Translations under genes and position numbers: made by a program
The notes under the pieces: generated by a model
What the model was told of the DNA's origin: nothing
The model's input: the letters and a program-made list of their open reading frames with translations, nothing else
The model's database searches: none
Shown: positions 47,831-55,877 of the stretch, one piece after another
Layout of the letters: every line of letters starts with the position of its first letter
Numbering within the stretch: the first letter of the stretch is position 1
Assembly (NCBI GenBank): GCA_947476625.1
Contig: CANJRA010000002.1
Span: 124,001-188,000 of the forward strand
Direction: 5' to 3'
Source: Fidelibacterota bacterium
Lineage (GTDB): Bacteria; Pseudomonadota; Alphaproteobacteria; Rhodospirillales; Rhodospirillaceae
DNA length: 64,000 nt

Positions 47831-48528
47831 AACCGACAGTAATGATCGTCGAAGACGAAGCCTCGTTGGCGACCATGCTGCGTTATAACCTCGAAAAAGA
47901 AGGTTATAACGTCACCGAAGCGGCGGACGGCGAAGAGGCGGTGACGGTGGCCGACGAGACGCCGCCCGACGCGGTGATCCTCGACTGGATGCTGCCGCGC
48001 ATGTCGGGTATCGAAGTGTGCCGGCAACTGCGGCGCAAAAACGAAACACGCGGCGTGCCGATCATCATGCTGACGGCGCGCAGTGAAGAAACCGATAAAG
48101 TGCGCGGGCTGAATGTCGGTGCCGACGATTATATGACCAAGCCTTTTTCGATGCCGGAACTGGTCGCGCGCGTGCGGGCGCTGTTGCGCCGCGCCAAGCC
48201 GTCGCAGGCCAAAGGCCAGCTCGTATTCGGCGATATCTTGCTGGACCTCGACGCTCACAAAGTCAGCCGCGGCGGCAAGTATATCCATCTCGGTCCGACC
48301 GAATTCCGTTTGCTGCAATATTTGATGGAGCGCCCGGGAACCGTGTTTAGCCGCGAGGAACTTCTGAACGGCGTGTGGGGCCCGGATATTTATGTCGAGC
48401 CGCGCACCGTAGACGTGCACATTCGCCGTCTGCGCAAGGCATTGAATTTAGACAACGGCGCAGATGTCATCCGTACCGTGCGTGCCGCGGGCTATGCGCT
48501 CGACAATTCCGATGAGCCGGTAGCATAG
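47827..48528 (+). CDS. phoB: Phosphate regulon response regulator PhoB
   Basis: This 233-residue protein has a receiver domain (1-120; phospho-acceptor aspartate in VILDWMLPRMSG near residue 56) and an OmpR-type winged helix (about 130-228; HLGPTEFRLLQYLMERPG and RTVDVHIRRLRKAL). It should bind the Pho box upstream of pstS and close an autoregulatory loop. The sensor kinase gene phoR, usually adjacent, is absent; the next gene is an outer-membrane barrel. Confidence 0.95.
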   Translation: MKPTVMIVEDEASLATMLRYNLEKEGYNVTEAADGEEAVTVADETPPDAVILDWMLPRMSGIEVCRQLRRKNETRGVPIIMLTARSEETDKVRGLNVGADDYMTKPFSMPELVARVRALLRRAKPSQAKGQLVFGDILLDLDAHKVSRGGKYIHLGPTEFRLLQYLMERPGTVFSREELLNGVWGPDIYVEPRTVDVHIRRLRKALNLDNGADVIRTVRAAGYALDNSDEPVA

Positions 48529-48757
48529 AGTTTTGCGCGCGCGAGCGAAGTTTTCATGTCGCACACTTAGCGCCTTAGTTCTGCACTCATAGCAGAACCG
48601 CGCGCATAAACGTCAAACCTATGCGGGCAAATCTGCGGCTCGCGCGCAACAGTCACTCCTAATCACACGGTGTTATCCGAACTTTCACGGAGACACCTCG
48701 TTGGGTTTTCGTGCTTCACGGCACGAAATCATTTCGAAAACAGATTGGGAGATTGTT

Positions 48758-49450
48758 ATGAAGAATTCGAAATACGCACTGATGTGCGTTTTGGCCGGCG
48801 TTTCATCACTGACGATTGCAGCCGGAGCGGCCTTCGCACAAGAAACCCGCGAGAATACCTACGTCAGCATTGGCGGCGGCGCGAGCTTTCCCGGAAGCTC
48901 AAGCGTCAACTACACCAATGCACCTGCGTCGCCTGCCGTGAACGGTCAGACATCTTTTGACACGGGATATATTTTGTCCGGTGCACTTGGCTATCGTTGG
49001 GCCAGTGGGATGCGAACCGAAGTTGAATATAATTTTCGCAAAGCGGGCGTGGATCACATCGCCGGCGCGGATGCTGCGGGTAAGCAGCGCGTGCATGGTC
49101 TGATGGGCAACGTGCTGTTCGACATCGGCGATTACAATTCGTTCCGTCCGTATGTCGGGGGCGGTGCGGGTGTGGGCTGGAACCGTTGGAGCGGCGTGCA
49201 AGGGGGGTCGTCGGCGACGTTCCCGGCCGGCACGGCGCTTTTCACTGATACCGATACCGCCCTGCAATGGCAGGCGATCGGCGGCGTGACTAAGCCGCTC
49301 AGCGAAAACGTCGATGGTTTTGTTGAGTATCGCTATATCGGGCTGGAGAACAATAAGTTCCGCGGTGGCACTACGCCGACCGCTATCGCCGCCAGCCGTC
49401 ATGACGACCGCAGTCATAACATTCTCGCGGGCGTGCGCTATAACTTCTAA
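48758..49450 (+). CDS. Outer-membrane beta-barrel protein (OmpA-like/Opa-type fold)
   Basis: This 230-residue protein has a signal peptide (about 1-27, ending AAFA-QE). Amphipathic strands follow, of the small eight-stranded porin type: TYVSIGGGASF, GALGYRWASGMRTEVEYNF, YVGGGAGVGWNRW, and a C-terminal strand NILAGVRYNF ending in phenylalanine as barrel proteins do. It could be a surface antigen or stress porin. It stands alone after phoB with a 229-bp gap, and an intrinsic terminator follows its stop. Confidence 0.82.
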   Translation: MKNSKYALMCVLAGVSSLTIAAGAAFAQETRENTYVSIGGGASFPGSSSVNYTNAPASPAVNGQTSFDTGYILSGALGYRWASGMRTEVEYNFRKAGVDHIAGADAAGKQRVHGLMGNVLFDIGDYNSFRPYVGGGAGVGWNRWSGVQGGSSATFPAGTALFTDTDTALQWQAIGGVTKPLSENVDGFVEYRYIGLENNKFRGGTTPTAIAASRHDDRSHNILAGVRYNF

Positions 49451-49456
49451 AAATCA

Positions 49457-49497
49457 GCCCTCCGCGGCGGCAAGCACGTCGCGGAGGGCATATTTTT
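49457..49497 (+). terminator. Intrinsic terminator of the outer-membrane barrel gene
   Basis: A perfect 10-bp stem (GCCCTCCGCG at 49457-49466 with CGCGGAGGGC at 49480-49489) closes a 13-base loop and is followed by ATATTTTTATT. It abuts the stop codon of the convergent apt gene. Confidence 0.85.
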
Positions 49498-50014
49498 ATT
49501 CGCTGTCGTATTCCAGCAGCGCTTTGAAGGGCATGTCGAGCTTGGCGCGGCCCTTGAGGAAAGACAGCTCGATCAACGCAACCGCTCCGACGATGTTTCC
49601 GCCCGAGGATCTAATGAGGTTGGCGGCGGCCATCAGCGTGCCGCCGGTTGCGAGCAGATCGTCGACGATGACCACGCGCTGACCCTGCTTCACCGCGTCG
49701 TCCTGCATCTCGATGACGTCGGTGCCGTATTCCAAGCCGTATTTGTGCGATTTGACCTTGCCGGGCAATTTGCCCGACTTGCGGATCATAATAACACTGC
49801 AGTTGAGTGGGATCGCGACGGGGGCCGCGACTAAAAACCCGCGCGCATCAATCGCGGCCAGAACGTCGGGTTTCCACTCCTGTAACAGCGCCGTCGTGCG
49901 CTCCACGGTGACGCGCCAGGCTTCGGGGTGGCCGATCAGTGTCGAGATATCGAAAAAGTTGATGCCCGGCTTTGGAAAATCCGGAATTTGACGTACGTGA
50001 TTCTTAAGATCCAT
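49496..50014 (-). CDS. apt: Adenine phosphoribosyltransferase
   Basis: This 172-residue purine salvage enzyme makes AMP from adenine and PRPP. The PRPP-binding loop VVIVDDLLATGGTLMAA lies near residues 115-131, and IPDFPKPGINFFDISTL at the N-terminus is typical of Apt. I take the ATG at 50014; another in-frame ATG at 50050 adds twelve residues of unclear value. It is divergent from the DUF350 gene. Confidence 0.95.
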   Translation of the reverse strand: MDLKNHVRQIPDFPKPGINFFDISTLIGHPEAWRVTVERTTALLQEWKPDVLAAIDARGFLVAAPVAIPLNCSVIMIRKSGKLPGKVKSHKYGLEYGTDVIEMQDDAVKQGQRVVIVDDLLATGGTLMAAANLIRSSGGNIVGAVALIELSFLKGRAKLDMPFKALLEYDSE

Positions 50015-50134
50015 CGGCGCGCTGTCCCCTGACGCTTCGTTACAATCCATCGGCAGATTAAATGGTTTCCCCCTGGGCGGGCGAGTCCTTATTCTCGGCT
50101 AAAGCAATGATGAGAAATCAAAAGGGAGAAGATC

Positions 50135-50527
50135 ATGTTCGCGGAGCTTCCGGCTTATCTGGAGTTTTTTGGTGCGTCGGTCGTGCTGCTGGCGCTAGCC
50201 ATGACAGCCTATGTGCTGATCACGCCCCACCGCGAAATTACGCTGATCCGCGCGGGCAACCAGGCGGCAGCCTATAGTTTTGCCGGTACGGCGATCGGGA
50301 TGGCGATCGTGCTTTTCAGCACGGCCGCGGGCAGCTATAACGTCGCCGAACTCGCGGCCTGGGGCGCGGTGGGCCTGGTCGGGCAGGTGGCCGTGCTGTT
50401 TGTCGTGTCGTTGCTGATTCCGGGGTTGAAAAAAGGCCTGGAGGAGGACCGGATCGCGCACGGTATTCTGCTGGGTGGCTTGTCGATCGCTATGGGCATT
50501 TTGAACGCGGGCGCACTGAGCACTTGA
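50135..50527 (+). CDS. DUF350 membrane protein
   Basis: This 130-residue protein has four hydrophobic segments (about 8-28, 45-65, 72-92 and 105-125). It belongs to DUF350, the family of E. coli YjfL. It is first in an operon with YgiB- and YgiC-like genes, an arrangement also seen in the E. coli yjf cluster. The function is not known. Confidence 0.8.
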   Translation: MFAELPAYLEFFGASVVLLALAMTAYVLITPHREITLIRAGNQAAAYSFAGTAIGMAIVLFSTAAGSYNVAELAAWGAVGLVGQVAVLFVVSLLIPGLKKGLEEDRIAHGILLGGLSIAMGILNAGALST

Positions 50528-50580
50528 GATTGGCGCGCTGCTTTCCAATATAAGAACCAGCAATTTTCCGGGGACGAGTT

Positions 50581-51210
50581 ATGCGCAAATCGCGTTACGT
50601 AACACTTTTGCTGGCCGGTGCCGCCGCGACAACGCTGGTTGCCTGCGACCAACAGCACGACATGACCCAGGACGGCGAAACGCTTTACGGCGACGTCGCG
50701 GCTTGCGCGAAAGAACGCGACCCCGCCGAATGCGATCAAGGGTTCGCGCAAGCTAAAGAAGAACACCTCAAGCAGGCGCCGAAGTTCACAACCAAGGAAG
50801 AGTGTGAAGCGGCCGGGTTCACGCAATGCGAGACCGCGCAAGTGCGCACCGCTGAAGGCGGCTCGCAGAGCTTTTTCATGCCGATGATGATGGGCTACAT
50901 GATGGGCCAGATGCTCGGCGGACGCGGATACGGCGGAGGCATGGGCATGCCGCCGCGCCAGGATCAGCAATCGACGGGTTCTGCTGGTGGTAGCGCTGCT
51001 GGTGGTGCCAGTGGCGCAGCGGGCGCCAATACCGCTGCCCGCACGGCCAGCCGCCCGGTCTACGGCGACCGCAACGGCTATCTCTACACTGGCGGTACGG
51101 CGGTAGCGCGTGTGCAGCCTGGCACGACCTCGCTGGGGTCGACGCCTGTACGCATGACATCGCGCGGTGGTTTCGGTTCGTCGGCGCGCGGCTTCAGCGG
51201 CGGCGCGTGA
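50581..51210 (+). CDS. DUF1190 (YgiB-like) lipoprotein-type protein
   Basis: This 209-residue protein begins with a signal ending in a lipobox-like LVACDQQ. A cysteine-bearing domain follows (ACAKERDPAECDQGFAQAKEEH, then ECEAAGFTQCET). A methionine/glycine-rich tail comes next, FFMPMMMGYMMGQMLGG, and finally a Ser/Arg/Gly-rich end. This matches DUF1190. Four bases separate it from the YgiC-like gene, so the two are tightly coupled. Confidence 0.82.
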   Translation: MRKSRYVTLLLAGAAATTLVACDQQHDMTQDGETLYGDVAACAKERDPAECDQGFAQAKEEHLKQAPKFTTKEECEAAGFTQCETAQVRTAEGGSQSFFMPMMMGYMMGQMLGGRGYGGGMGMPPRQDQQSTGSAGGSAAGGASGAAGANTAARTASRPVYGDRNGYLYTGGTAVARVQPGTTSLGSTPVRMTSRGGFGSSARGFSGGA

Positions 51211-51213
51211 ACC

Positions 51214-52443
51214 TTGCAGCGTATTTCTCTCGCGCCGCGACCCGACTGGATTGCGAAAGTCGAAGCGCTCGGCTTTGATTGGCATTCGGTACCGGAGACA
51301 GAACAGCCGTCCTATTGGGACGAGAGCGCCTACTGGAAACTGACGGCGGATGAAGTCGACCGGCTTGAAGCGGCGACCGAAGAACTACACGCCATGTGCA
51401 TCGAAGCCGCCGGCCAGGCTGTGGAGCGCGGCTTGCTGCCGCATTTTGGTTTTTCAGAGACCGCCATCGCGCTGATCGAAGAGTCCTGGCGTCGCCGCGA
51501 TGCCGATCAGCTCAGCATCTATGGCCGTTTCGACTTCGCCTATACGGGCGCGGATGCGCCGCCGAAAATGCTGGAATACAACGCCGACACGCCGACCGGG
51601 CTTTATGAAGCCGCCGTCGTGCAGTGGGCGTGGCTTGAAGAGCGTTTTCCCGAGAGCGATCAGTTCAACTCCTTGCATGAAGGCTTAGTCCAGGCGTGGA
51701 CGAAGTTGCGCGACAAAAACAAAGGCGTCCTGCACCTCACATGCCTTACGCCTCACGCCGAGGACGAAGGCACGCTGCGCTACATGCTGGATACGGCGCT
51801 GGAAGCTGGGTGGACGGCGAAGATCGTCGGTGCCTCTGACATTGGTTGGTCGACGCTGGACGGCGCCGCGACCAATATCGCCGACGGATATTTTGTCGAT
51901 CTTGAGGACAGCAAGATCGAGACGCTGTTTAAGATCGTGCCGTGGGACTGGCTGTTGTCCGATGAATTCGGTGCGCGCCTCGTGCATGCCGTTAAAACGG
52001 GCGAGCTGACAGTCATCGAACCGGCGTGGAAGATGATCATCGCCAACAAAGCTATCCTCGCGCTGTTGTGGGAGATGTATCCCGATCATCCCAATTTGCT
52101 GCCGGCCTTCATGGACAGAAGCGCCTTCGCGCCGGGCAGCACGGTTGTGGCAAAGCCTTTGTTGGGGCGAGAAGGTGCGAATATTTCCATTGCTGAGCTG
52201 GGCGCGGACGGCCCGCTGGCGGGTGCCCCCATCGCCAGCATGGACGGCGCTTACGGCGACGAGGGTTATGTCTATCAGGCGCTCTCGCCGATGGCCTCGG
52301 CGGTTGATGACGCGGGTAAGACCCACCATGCCGTTATCGGTAGCTGGGTTATCGACGGCATCGGCCGGGGTATCGGCATCCGCGAGGATACCGGACTGAT
52401 CACGCATAATCGCAGTAGGTTTGTGCCGCATCTGTTTGAGTGA
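51214..52443 (+). CDS. Glutathionylspermidine-synthase-family ATP-grasp protein (YgiC-like)
   Basis: This 409-residue protein matches the C-terminal synthetase family of glutathionylspermidine synthase, as in E. coli YgiC and YjfC. Visible motifs include GRFDFAYTGADAPPKMLEYN and ADTPTGLYEAAVVQW, then a late LLGREGANIS segment of the ATP-grasp fold. The amidase half of true glutathionylspermidine synthase is absent. It starts with TTG at 51214, directly after the upstream stop. The substrate of this stand-alone form is unsettled. It is co-transcribed with DUF350 and YgiB-like genes. Confidence 0.85.
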   Translation: MQRISLAPRPDWIAKVEALGFDWHSVPETEQPSYWDESAYWKLTADEVDRLEAATEELHAMCIEAAGQAVERGLLPHFGFSETAIALIEESWRRRDADQLSIYGRFDFAYTGADAPPKMLEYNADTPTGLYEAAVVQWAWLEERFPESDQFNSLHEGLVQAWTKLRDKNKGVLHLTCLTPHAEDEGTLRYMLDTALEAGWTAKIVGASDIGWSTLDGAATNIADGYFVDLEDSKIETLFKIVPWDWLLSDEFGARLVHAVKTGELTVIEPAWKMIIANKAILALLWEMYPDHPNLLPAFMDRSAFAPGSTVVAKPLLGREGANISIAELGADGPLAGAPIASMDGAYGDEGYVYQALSPMASAVDDAGKTHHAVIGSWVIDGIGRGIGIREDTGLITHNRSRFVPHLFE

Positions 52444-52521
52444 TAAGCGCGGTCTTAGGTTAATCAGCTGATTTTGAAGGATAAATTTTGCATTGACGCC
52501 GCCGAATCTCGTCACTTTAAG

Positions 52522-52537
52522 TACCAACCAGTTGGTA
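52522..52537. promoter_or_regulatory. TetR-type operator
   Basis: TACCAA-CCAG-TTGGTA is a perfect 6-bp inverted repeat with a self-similar core, ending five bases before the TetR start codon. Sites of this ACCAAC/GTTGGT type are common for TetR-family autorepressors, so it is probably bound by the product of the next gene. Confidence 0.75.
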
Positions 52538-52541
52538 TGTT

Positions 52542-53204
52542 ATGACGAAGGGTCAGATGGAAACGGCGGGCATACACAGCGAAGCCAAACCCAAATCCCG
52601 GAACAGCGCGGTGACGCGCGCTAAAATCCTGGATGCGGCGCGCGATGTGATTCGTGCGCAGGGCTATACAGCGACCACCGTCGACGACATTTGCGTCGCT
52701 GCCGGGGTTACTAAAGGCAGCTTCTTTCATCACTTCGCCAGCAAAGAAGAAATGGGCGTAGCGGCTATCGCCGCTTTCGGTGCGATGGCTGACGTCTTGT
52801 TTGGCGCCGCGCCCTATCACGCCGATCCCGATCCGCGCGCGCGGGTGCTGGGCTATGTCGATCTGCGTGCATCGCTGCTGCAAGGCGACATCGCGCAGTT
52901 CACATGTTTGATGGGCACGACTGTCCAAGAAACCTATGCGACACATCCCGATCTGCGCGCAGCCTGCGAACAAGGCATGACGTCGCATGTGGACGGATTG
53001 GTGCGCGATGTCGAAGCTGCGAAGCAGCGCTATGTGCCCGATGCGCCGTGGAGTGCGGAAAGCGTGGGCTATTACATGCAGTCGGTGCTGCAGGGCGCGT
53101 TCATCTTCGCCAAGGTGAAACAAACACCCGAAGTCGCGGTTGAATGTTTGAAACATCTGCGCCGCTACCTCGAAATAATTCTCACACCCACGACATCTCA
53201 TTAG
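52542..53204 (+). CDS. TetR-family transcriptional regulator
   Basis: This 220-residue protein has an N-terminal helix-turn-helix (about 25-75, TTVDDICVAAGVTKGSFFHHF) and a C-terminal ligand-binding domain. It resembles the AcuR/YxaF-type group. The ligand is unknown. It lies 11 bp upstream of a VOC-family gene and should control itself and the VOC and SRPBCC genes through the palindrome just before its start. Confidence 0.9.
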   Translation: MTKGQMETAGIHSEAKPKSRNSAVTRAKILDAARDVIRAQGYTATTVDDICVAAGVTKGSFFHHFASKEEMGVAAIAAFGAMADVLFGAAPYHADPDPRARVLGYVDLRASLLQGDIAQFTCLMGTTVQETYATHPDLRAACEQGMTSHVDGLVRDVEAAKQRYVPDAPWSAESVGYYMQSVLQGAFIFAKVKQTPEVAVECLKHLRRYLEIILTPTTSH

Positions 53205-53215
53205 GGAGAGTTGCT

Positions 53216-53704
53216 ATGCCGACAGTCGCCGCGAAAATCGTTCCGCATCTTTGGTATACGAAAGAAGCCGAAGAGGCCGCGAAGTTCTATGTCTCGCTGT
53301 TTCCGGATTCCCGTATCGACCATGTCGTGAGGATGCCCGCTGAAAGCCCCAGCGGCACGCCGGGCTCGGTCACGGTTGTCGAATTTACACTCTCGGGCGT
53401 GCCCTTCATGGCGATGAGCGCGGGGCCGCTAGACCCTTTCAACCACGCGATTTCCTTCGTCGTGAATTGCGATACCCAAGCCGAGATCGACAAGTATTGG
53501 GATGCCTTCGGCAAGGATGGGTCCATTGAGCAATGCGGCTGGGTGCGCGACCGTTACGGCGTTTGCTGGCAAATCGTTCCCACCATTCTGGGCGAGATGA
53601 TGCGCGACACAGATCGTGTGCGCGGCAAACGCGTCACCGAAGCCATGCTGCAAATGTTCAAGCTCGACATCGCCGGGCTGCAAAAAGCCTATGACGGCAA
53701 ATAA
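53216..53704 (+). CDS. VOC-superfamily protein, PhnB/3-demethylubiquinone-type
   Basis: This 162-residue protein begins MPTVAAKIVPHLWYTKEAEEAAKFYVSLFPDS, which is the PhnB-like start. The family glyoxalase-like fold includes FMAMSAGPLDPFNHAISFVV and GWVRDRYGVCWQIVP. The ATG at 53216 follows a GGGAGAG site; the frame opens upstream within tetR. Catalytic function is unknown. It pairs with the SRPBCC gene 27 bp downstream. Confidence 0.85.
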   Translation: MPTVAAKIVPHLWYTKEAEEAAKFYVSLFPDSRIDHVVRMPAESPSGTPGSVTVVEFTLSGVPFMAMSAGPLDPFNHAISFVVNCDTQAEIDKYWDAFGKDGSIEQCGWVRDRYGVCWQIVPTILGEMMRDTDRVRGKRVTEAMLQMFKLDIAGLQKAYDGK

Positions 53705-53731
53705 ATTCAGACTCACACCGGAGCAACGCAC

Positions 53732-54217
53732 ATGAACGCCATTCCGACACCACCCACCGCCGCGCGCGAGCTTGTTATTAACCGTATTATCGACGCAGCG
53801 CCGGAAAAGCTGTATCGCGCGTGGACCGAACCGGCATTGCTCAAGCAATGGTTTGCGCCCAAGCCGTGGACCACGCCGGGCGCGGAACTCTACGTGCGGC
53901 CGGGCGGCGGCAATCTCATCACCATGCGCAGCCCTGAAGGTCAGGACATGCCGAATCCCGGTATGTATCTGGAGGTTGTGCCAAACAAGCGATTAGTGTT
54001 TACCGATGCCTATACCAAGAACTGGGAGCCGAAGGACGGCAATCCGTTCATGACCGTGATCCTGACGTTCGAGGACATGGGTAACGGCAAAACCAACTAC
54101 ACGGCGCGCGTATTGCATTGGACGCAGGAAGCTTACGACCAGCACGTGAAGATGGGCTTCCATCAGGGTTGGGGTATCTGCGCCGATCAACTGACAGCAC
54201 TCGTCACAACGCTCTAA
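53732..54217 (+). CDS. SRPBCC/AHSA1-family protein
   Basis: This 161-residue protein belongs to the START/AHA1-C-like (polyketide cyclase) superfamily. Typical features are VINRIIDAAPEKLYRAWTEP, LLKQWFAPKPWTTP and a C-terminal GWGICADQLTALV helix. Such proteins bind hydrophobic ligands; pairs of VOC and SRPBCC genes behind a TetR or ArsR regulator are common. No specific substrate can be read. Confidence 0.85.
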   Translation: MNAIPTPPTAARELVINRIIDAAPEKLYRAWTEPALLKQWFAPKPWTTPGAELYVRPGGGNLITMRSPEGQDMPNPGMYLEVVPNKRLVFTDAYTKNWEPKDGNPFMTVILTFEDMGNGKTNYTARVLHWTQEAYDQHVKMGFHQGWGICADQLTALVTTL

Positions 54218-54234
54218 CGCGCGTCCCCGCGGCG

Positions 54235-55521
54235 TCAGCTTTGTGCTTTTGAAGGCGGACTCGCATCCGTTTCAACAACGGTGTTATCCGGTCCAAGTTC
54301 CTTCTCCCACGTCGCAACCGCCGAGGTGGCGATGGCGTTGCCCAGCACGTTGGTGGCGCTGCGGCCCATGTCTAGGAAGTGATCGACGCCAAGGATCAGC
54401 AGAAGACCGGCTTCCGGAAGGTGGAAGGTTGTCAGCGTCGCGGCGATGACGACAAGCGATGCGCGGGGCACACCAGCCATGCCTTTGCTGGTGATCATCA
54501 ACAGCAGCAGCATGCTGAGCTGATCGGTCCACGGTACGTGGATGCCGTAGGCCTGGGCGATAAACAGCACGGCGAATGTGCAATACATCATCGAGCCGTC
54601 GAGATTGAACGAATACCCGATCGGTAGAACAAAGCTCGCGATGCGCTTCGAGACACCGCAGCGCTCAAGCTGTTCGAGCGTCTTCGGATATGCGGCTTCG
54701 GATGATGCAGTCGAGAAGGCGAGCAGGATCGGCGCGCGGATGGAAAAGACAATGCGGCGGATGCGTGGGCCGACAACGATATGGCCGGCGACGAACAATA
54801 GCGTCCACAGAATCGCCAGCGATAAATAGAAGCCGCCCATGAACTTGCCGTAGGTGACGAGGATGCCAAGCCCCTCGGTCGTCACGGCCGCAGCTATTGC
54901 CGCAAAGATCGCGACCGGCGCGGCTTTCATGACGTAGCTAGTGACCCGCAGCATGACGTTGGCGACGCTGTTGGCGAAGTCGGACACGACCTTGCCGTGA
55001 TGGCCCAGCGCCGTGCAGGCCACGCCGACAAAAATCGAGAACACGACGATTTGCAGAATTTCGTTTTGCGCCATGGCTTCGGCGATGGAGCGCGGCACCA
55101 AGTGCGTGACGAAATCTTTCAAGTTCAATGCCGAGCCTGTGAGGGCCGCGGCGGCATGCTCTTCGGGGAGGGGAAGATTGAGCCCTGCGCCCGGCTGCAG
55201 CAGGTTGACCATGAACAGGCCCAGCAGCAGCGACATCAGCGATGCACCCAGGAACCATCCCAGCGTTCGCGCACCGACCCGCCCTAATGAGGACGATCCA
55301 TGCTCGGGATCGCCCATGTGCGCGATGCCGACCACCAGAGTGCTGAACACCAGCGGCGCGATGATCATTTTGATGAGGCGGAGAAAGACGTCGGTGAGGA
55401 TCGAGAAGTAACCCGAGGCGGCTTTGGCAGCCTCCGGCGTCAGGCTGAGGTGCAGGCCGTAGCCCACAACGATGCCCAGCACCATGGCGCCGATAATTAT
55501 ATTGGTGAAACGTCCTGACAT
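54235..55521 (-). CDS. Dicarboxylate/amino acid:cation symporter (DAACS family)
   Basis: This inner-membrane protein is about 428 residues from the ATG at 55521, with around eight helices and two hairpins of the GltPh/DctA fold. Motifs include SSEAAYPKTLEQLERCGV (HP1 region) and YSFNLDGSMMYCTFAVLF (helix 7), then SKGMAGVPRASLVVIAATL (HP2 region). The Asp and Asn/Arg residues that choose glutamate or dicarboxylate cannot be fixed by eye. It imports a C4-dicarboxylate or acidic amino acid with sodium or protons. It converges on the SRPBCC gene. Confidence 0.9.
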   Translation of the reverse strand: MSGRFTNIIIGAMVLGIVVGYGLHLSLTPEAAKAASGYFSILTDVFLRLIKMIIAPLVFSTLVVGIAHMGDPEHGSSSLGRVGARTLGWFLGASLMSLLLGLFMVNLLQPGAGLNLPLPEEHAAAALTGSALNLKDFVTHLVPRSIAEAMAQNEILQIVVFSIFVGVACTALGHHGKVVSDFANSVANVMLRVTSYVMKAAPVAIFAAIAAAVTTEGLGILVTYGKFMGGFYLSLAILWTLLFVAGHIVVGPRIRRIVFSIRAPILLAFSTASSEAAYPKTLEQLERCGVSKRIASFVLPIGYSFNLDGSMMYCTFAVLFIAQAYGIHVPWTDQLSMLLLLMITSKGMAGVPRASLVVIAATLTTFHLPEAGLLLILGVDHFLDMGRSATNVLGNAIATSAVATWEKELGPDNTVVETDASPPSKAQS

Positions 55522-55877
55522 GTATTCCCCATACCGCTGCGGCGTTGACCATGGCATTAGCCCCGCCTCGGCGCAGCCTCTTTCGCCTGCAACAGACCCG
55601 CACTTTCAGGCGTTGGCAATGCGAGGCCCCAAAAGCCGCCGGATTCCGCCCCTTTTGGTTGTATATGCATGCGGTTAGGCTGACCCTGGTATTTTGCCCT
55701 AAACCGTTGTCAGGCGCTGTTTTTCGTGTATCATTCGCGCCTAGCGCATGCCAAAATACAACTTCTGGACGATAAAGCCGAGCAGCGGCCCAGAAAAACA
55801 GCTTTGTCATTGGTGCCGCTTTGTCAAAAAGCTGTAACAACACATTGTGAAACTAGGTCTGAGTAACGGAGCTCACT
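55522..55877. other. Gene-free stretch between the symporter and the DUF2336 gene
   Basis: This 356-bp region lies between divergent genes. Open frames across it are low-quality. No hairpin, repeat or known operator stands out. It probably holds the two promoters. Confidence 0.5.

Noticed and set aside
54938-55843. 301-codon minus-strand ORF overlapping the symporter
   Set aside because: It is the wrong frame of the symporter plus its leader; the symporter frame has all the family motifs.
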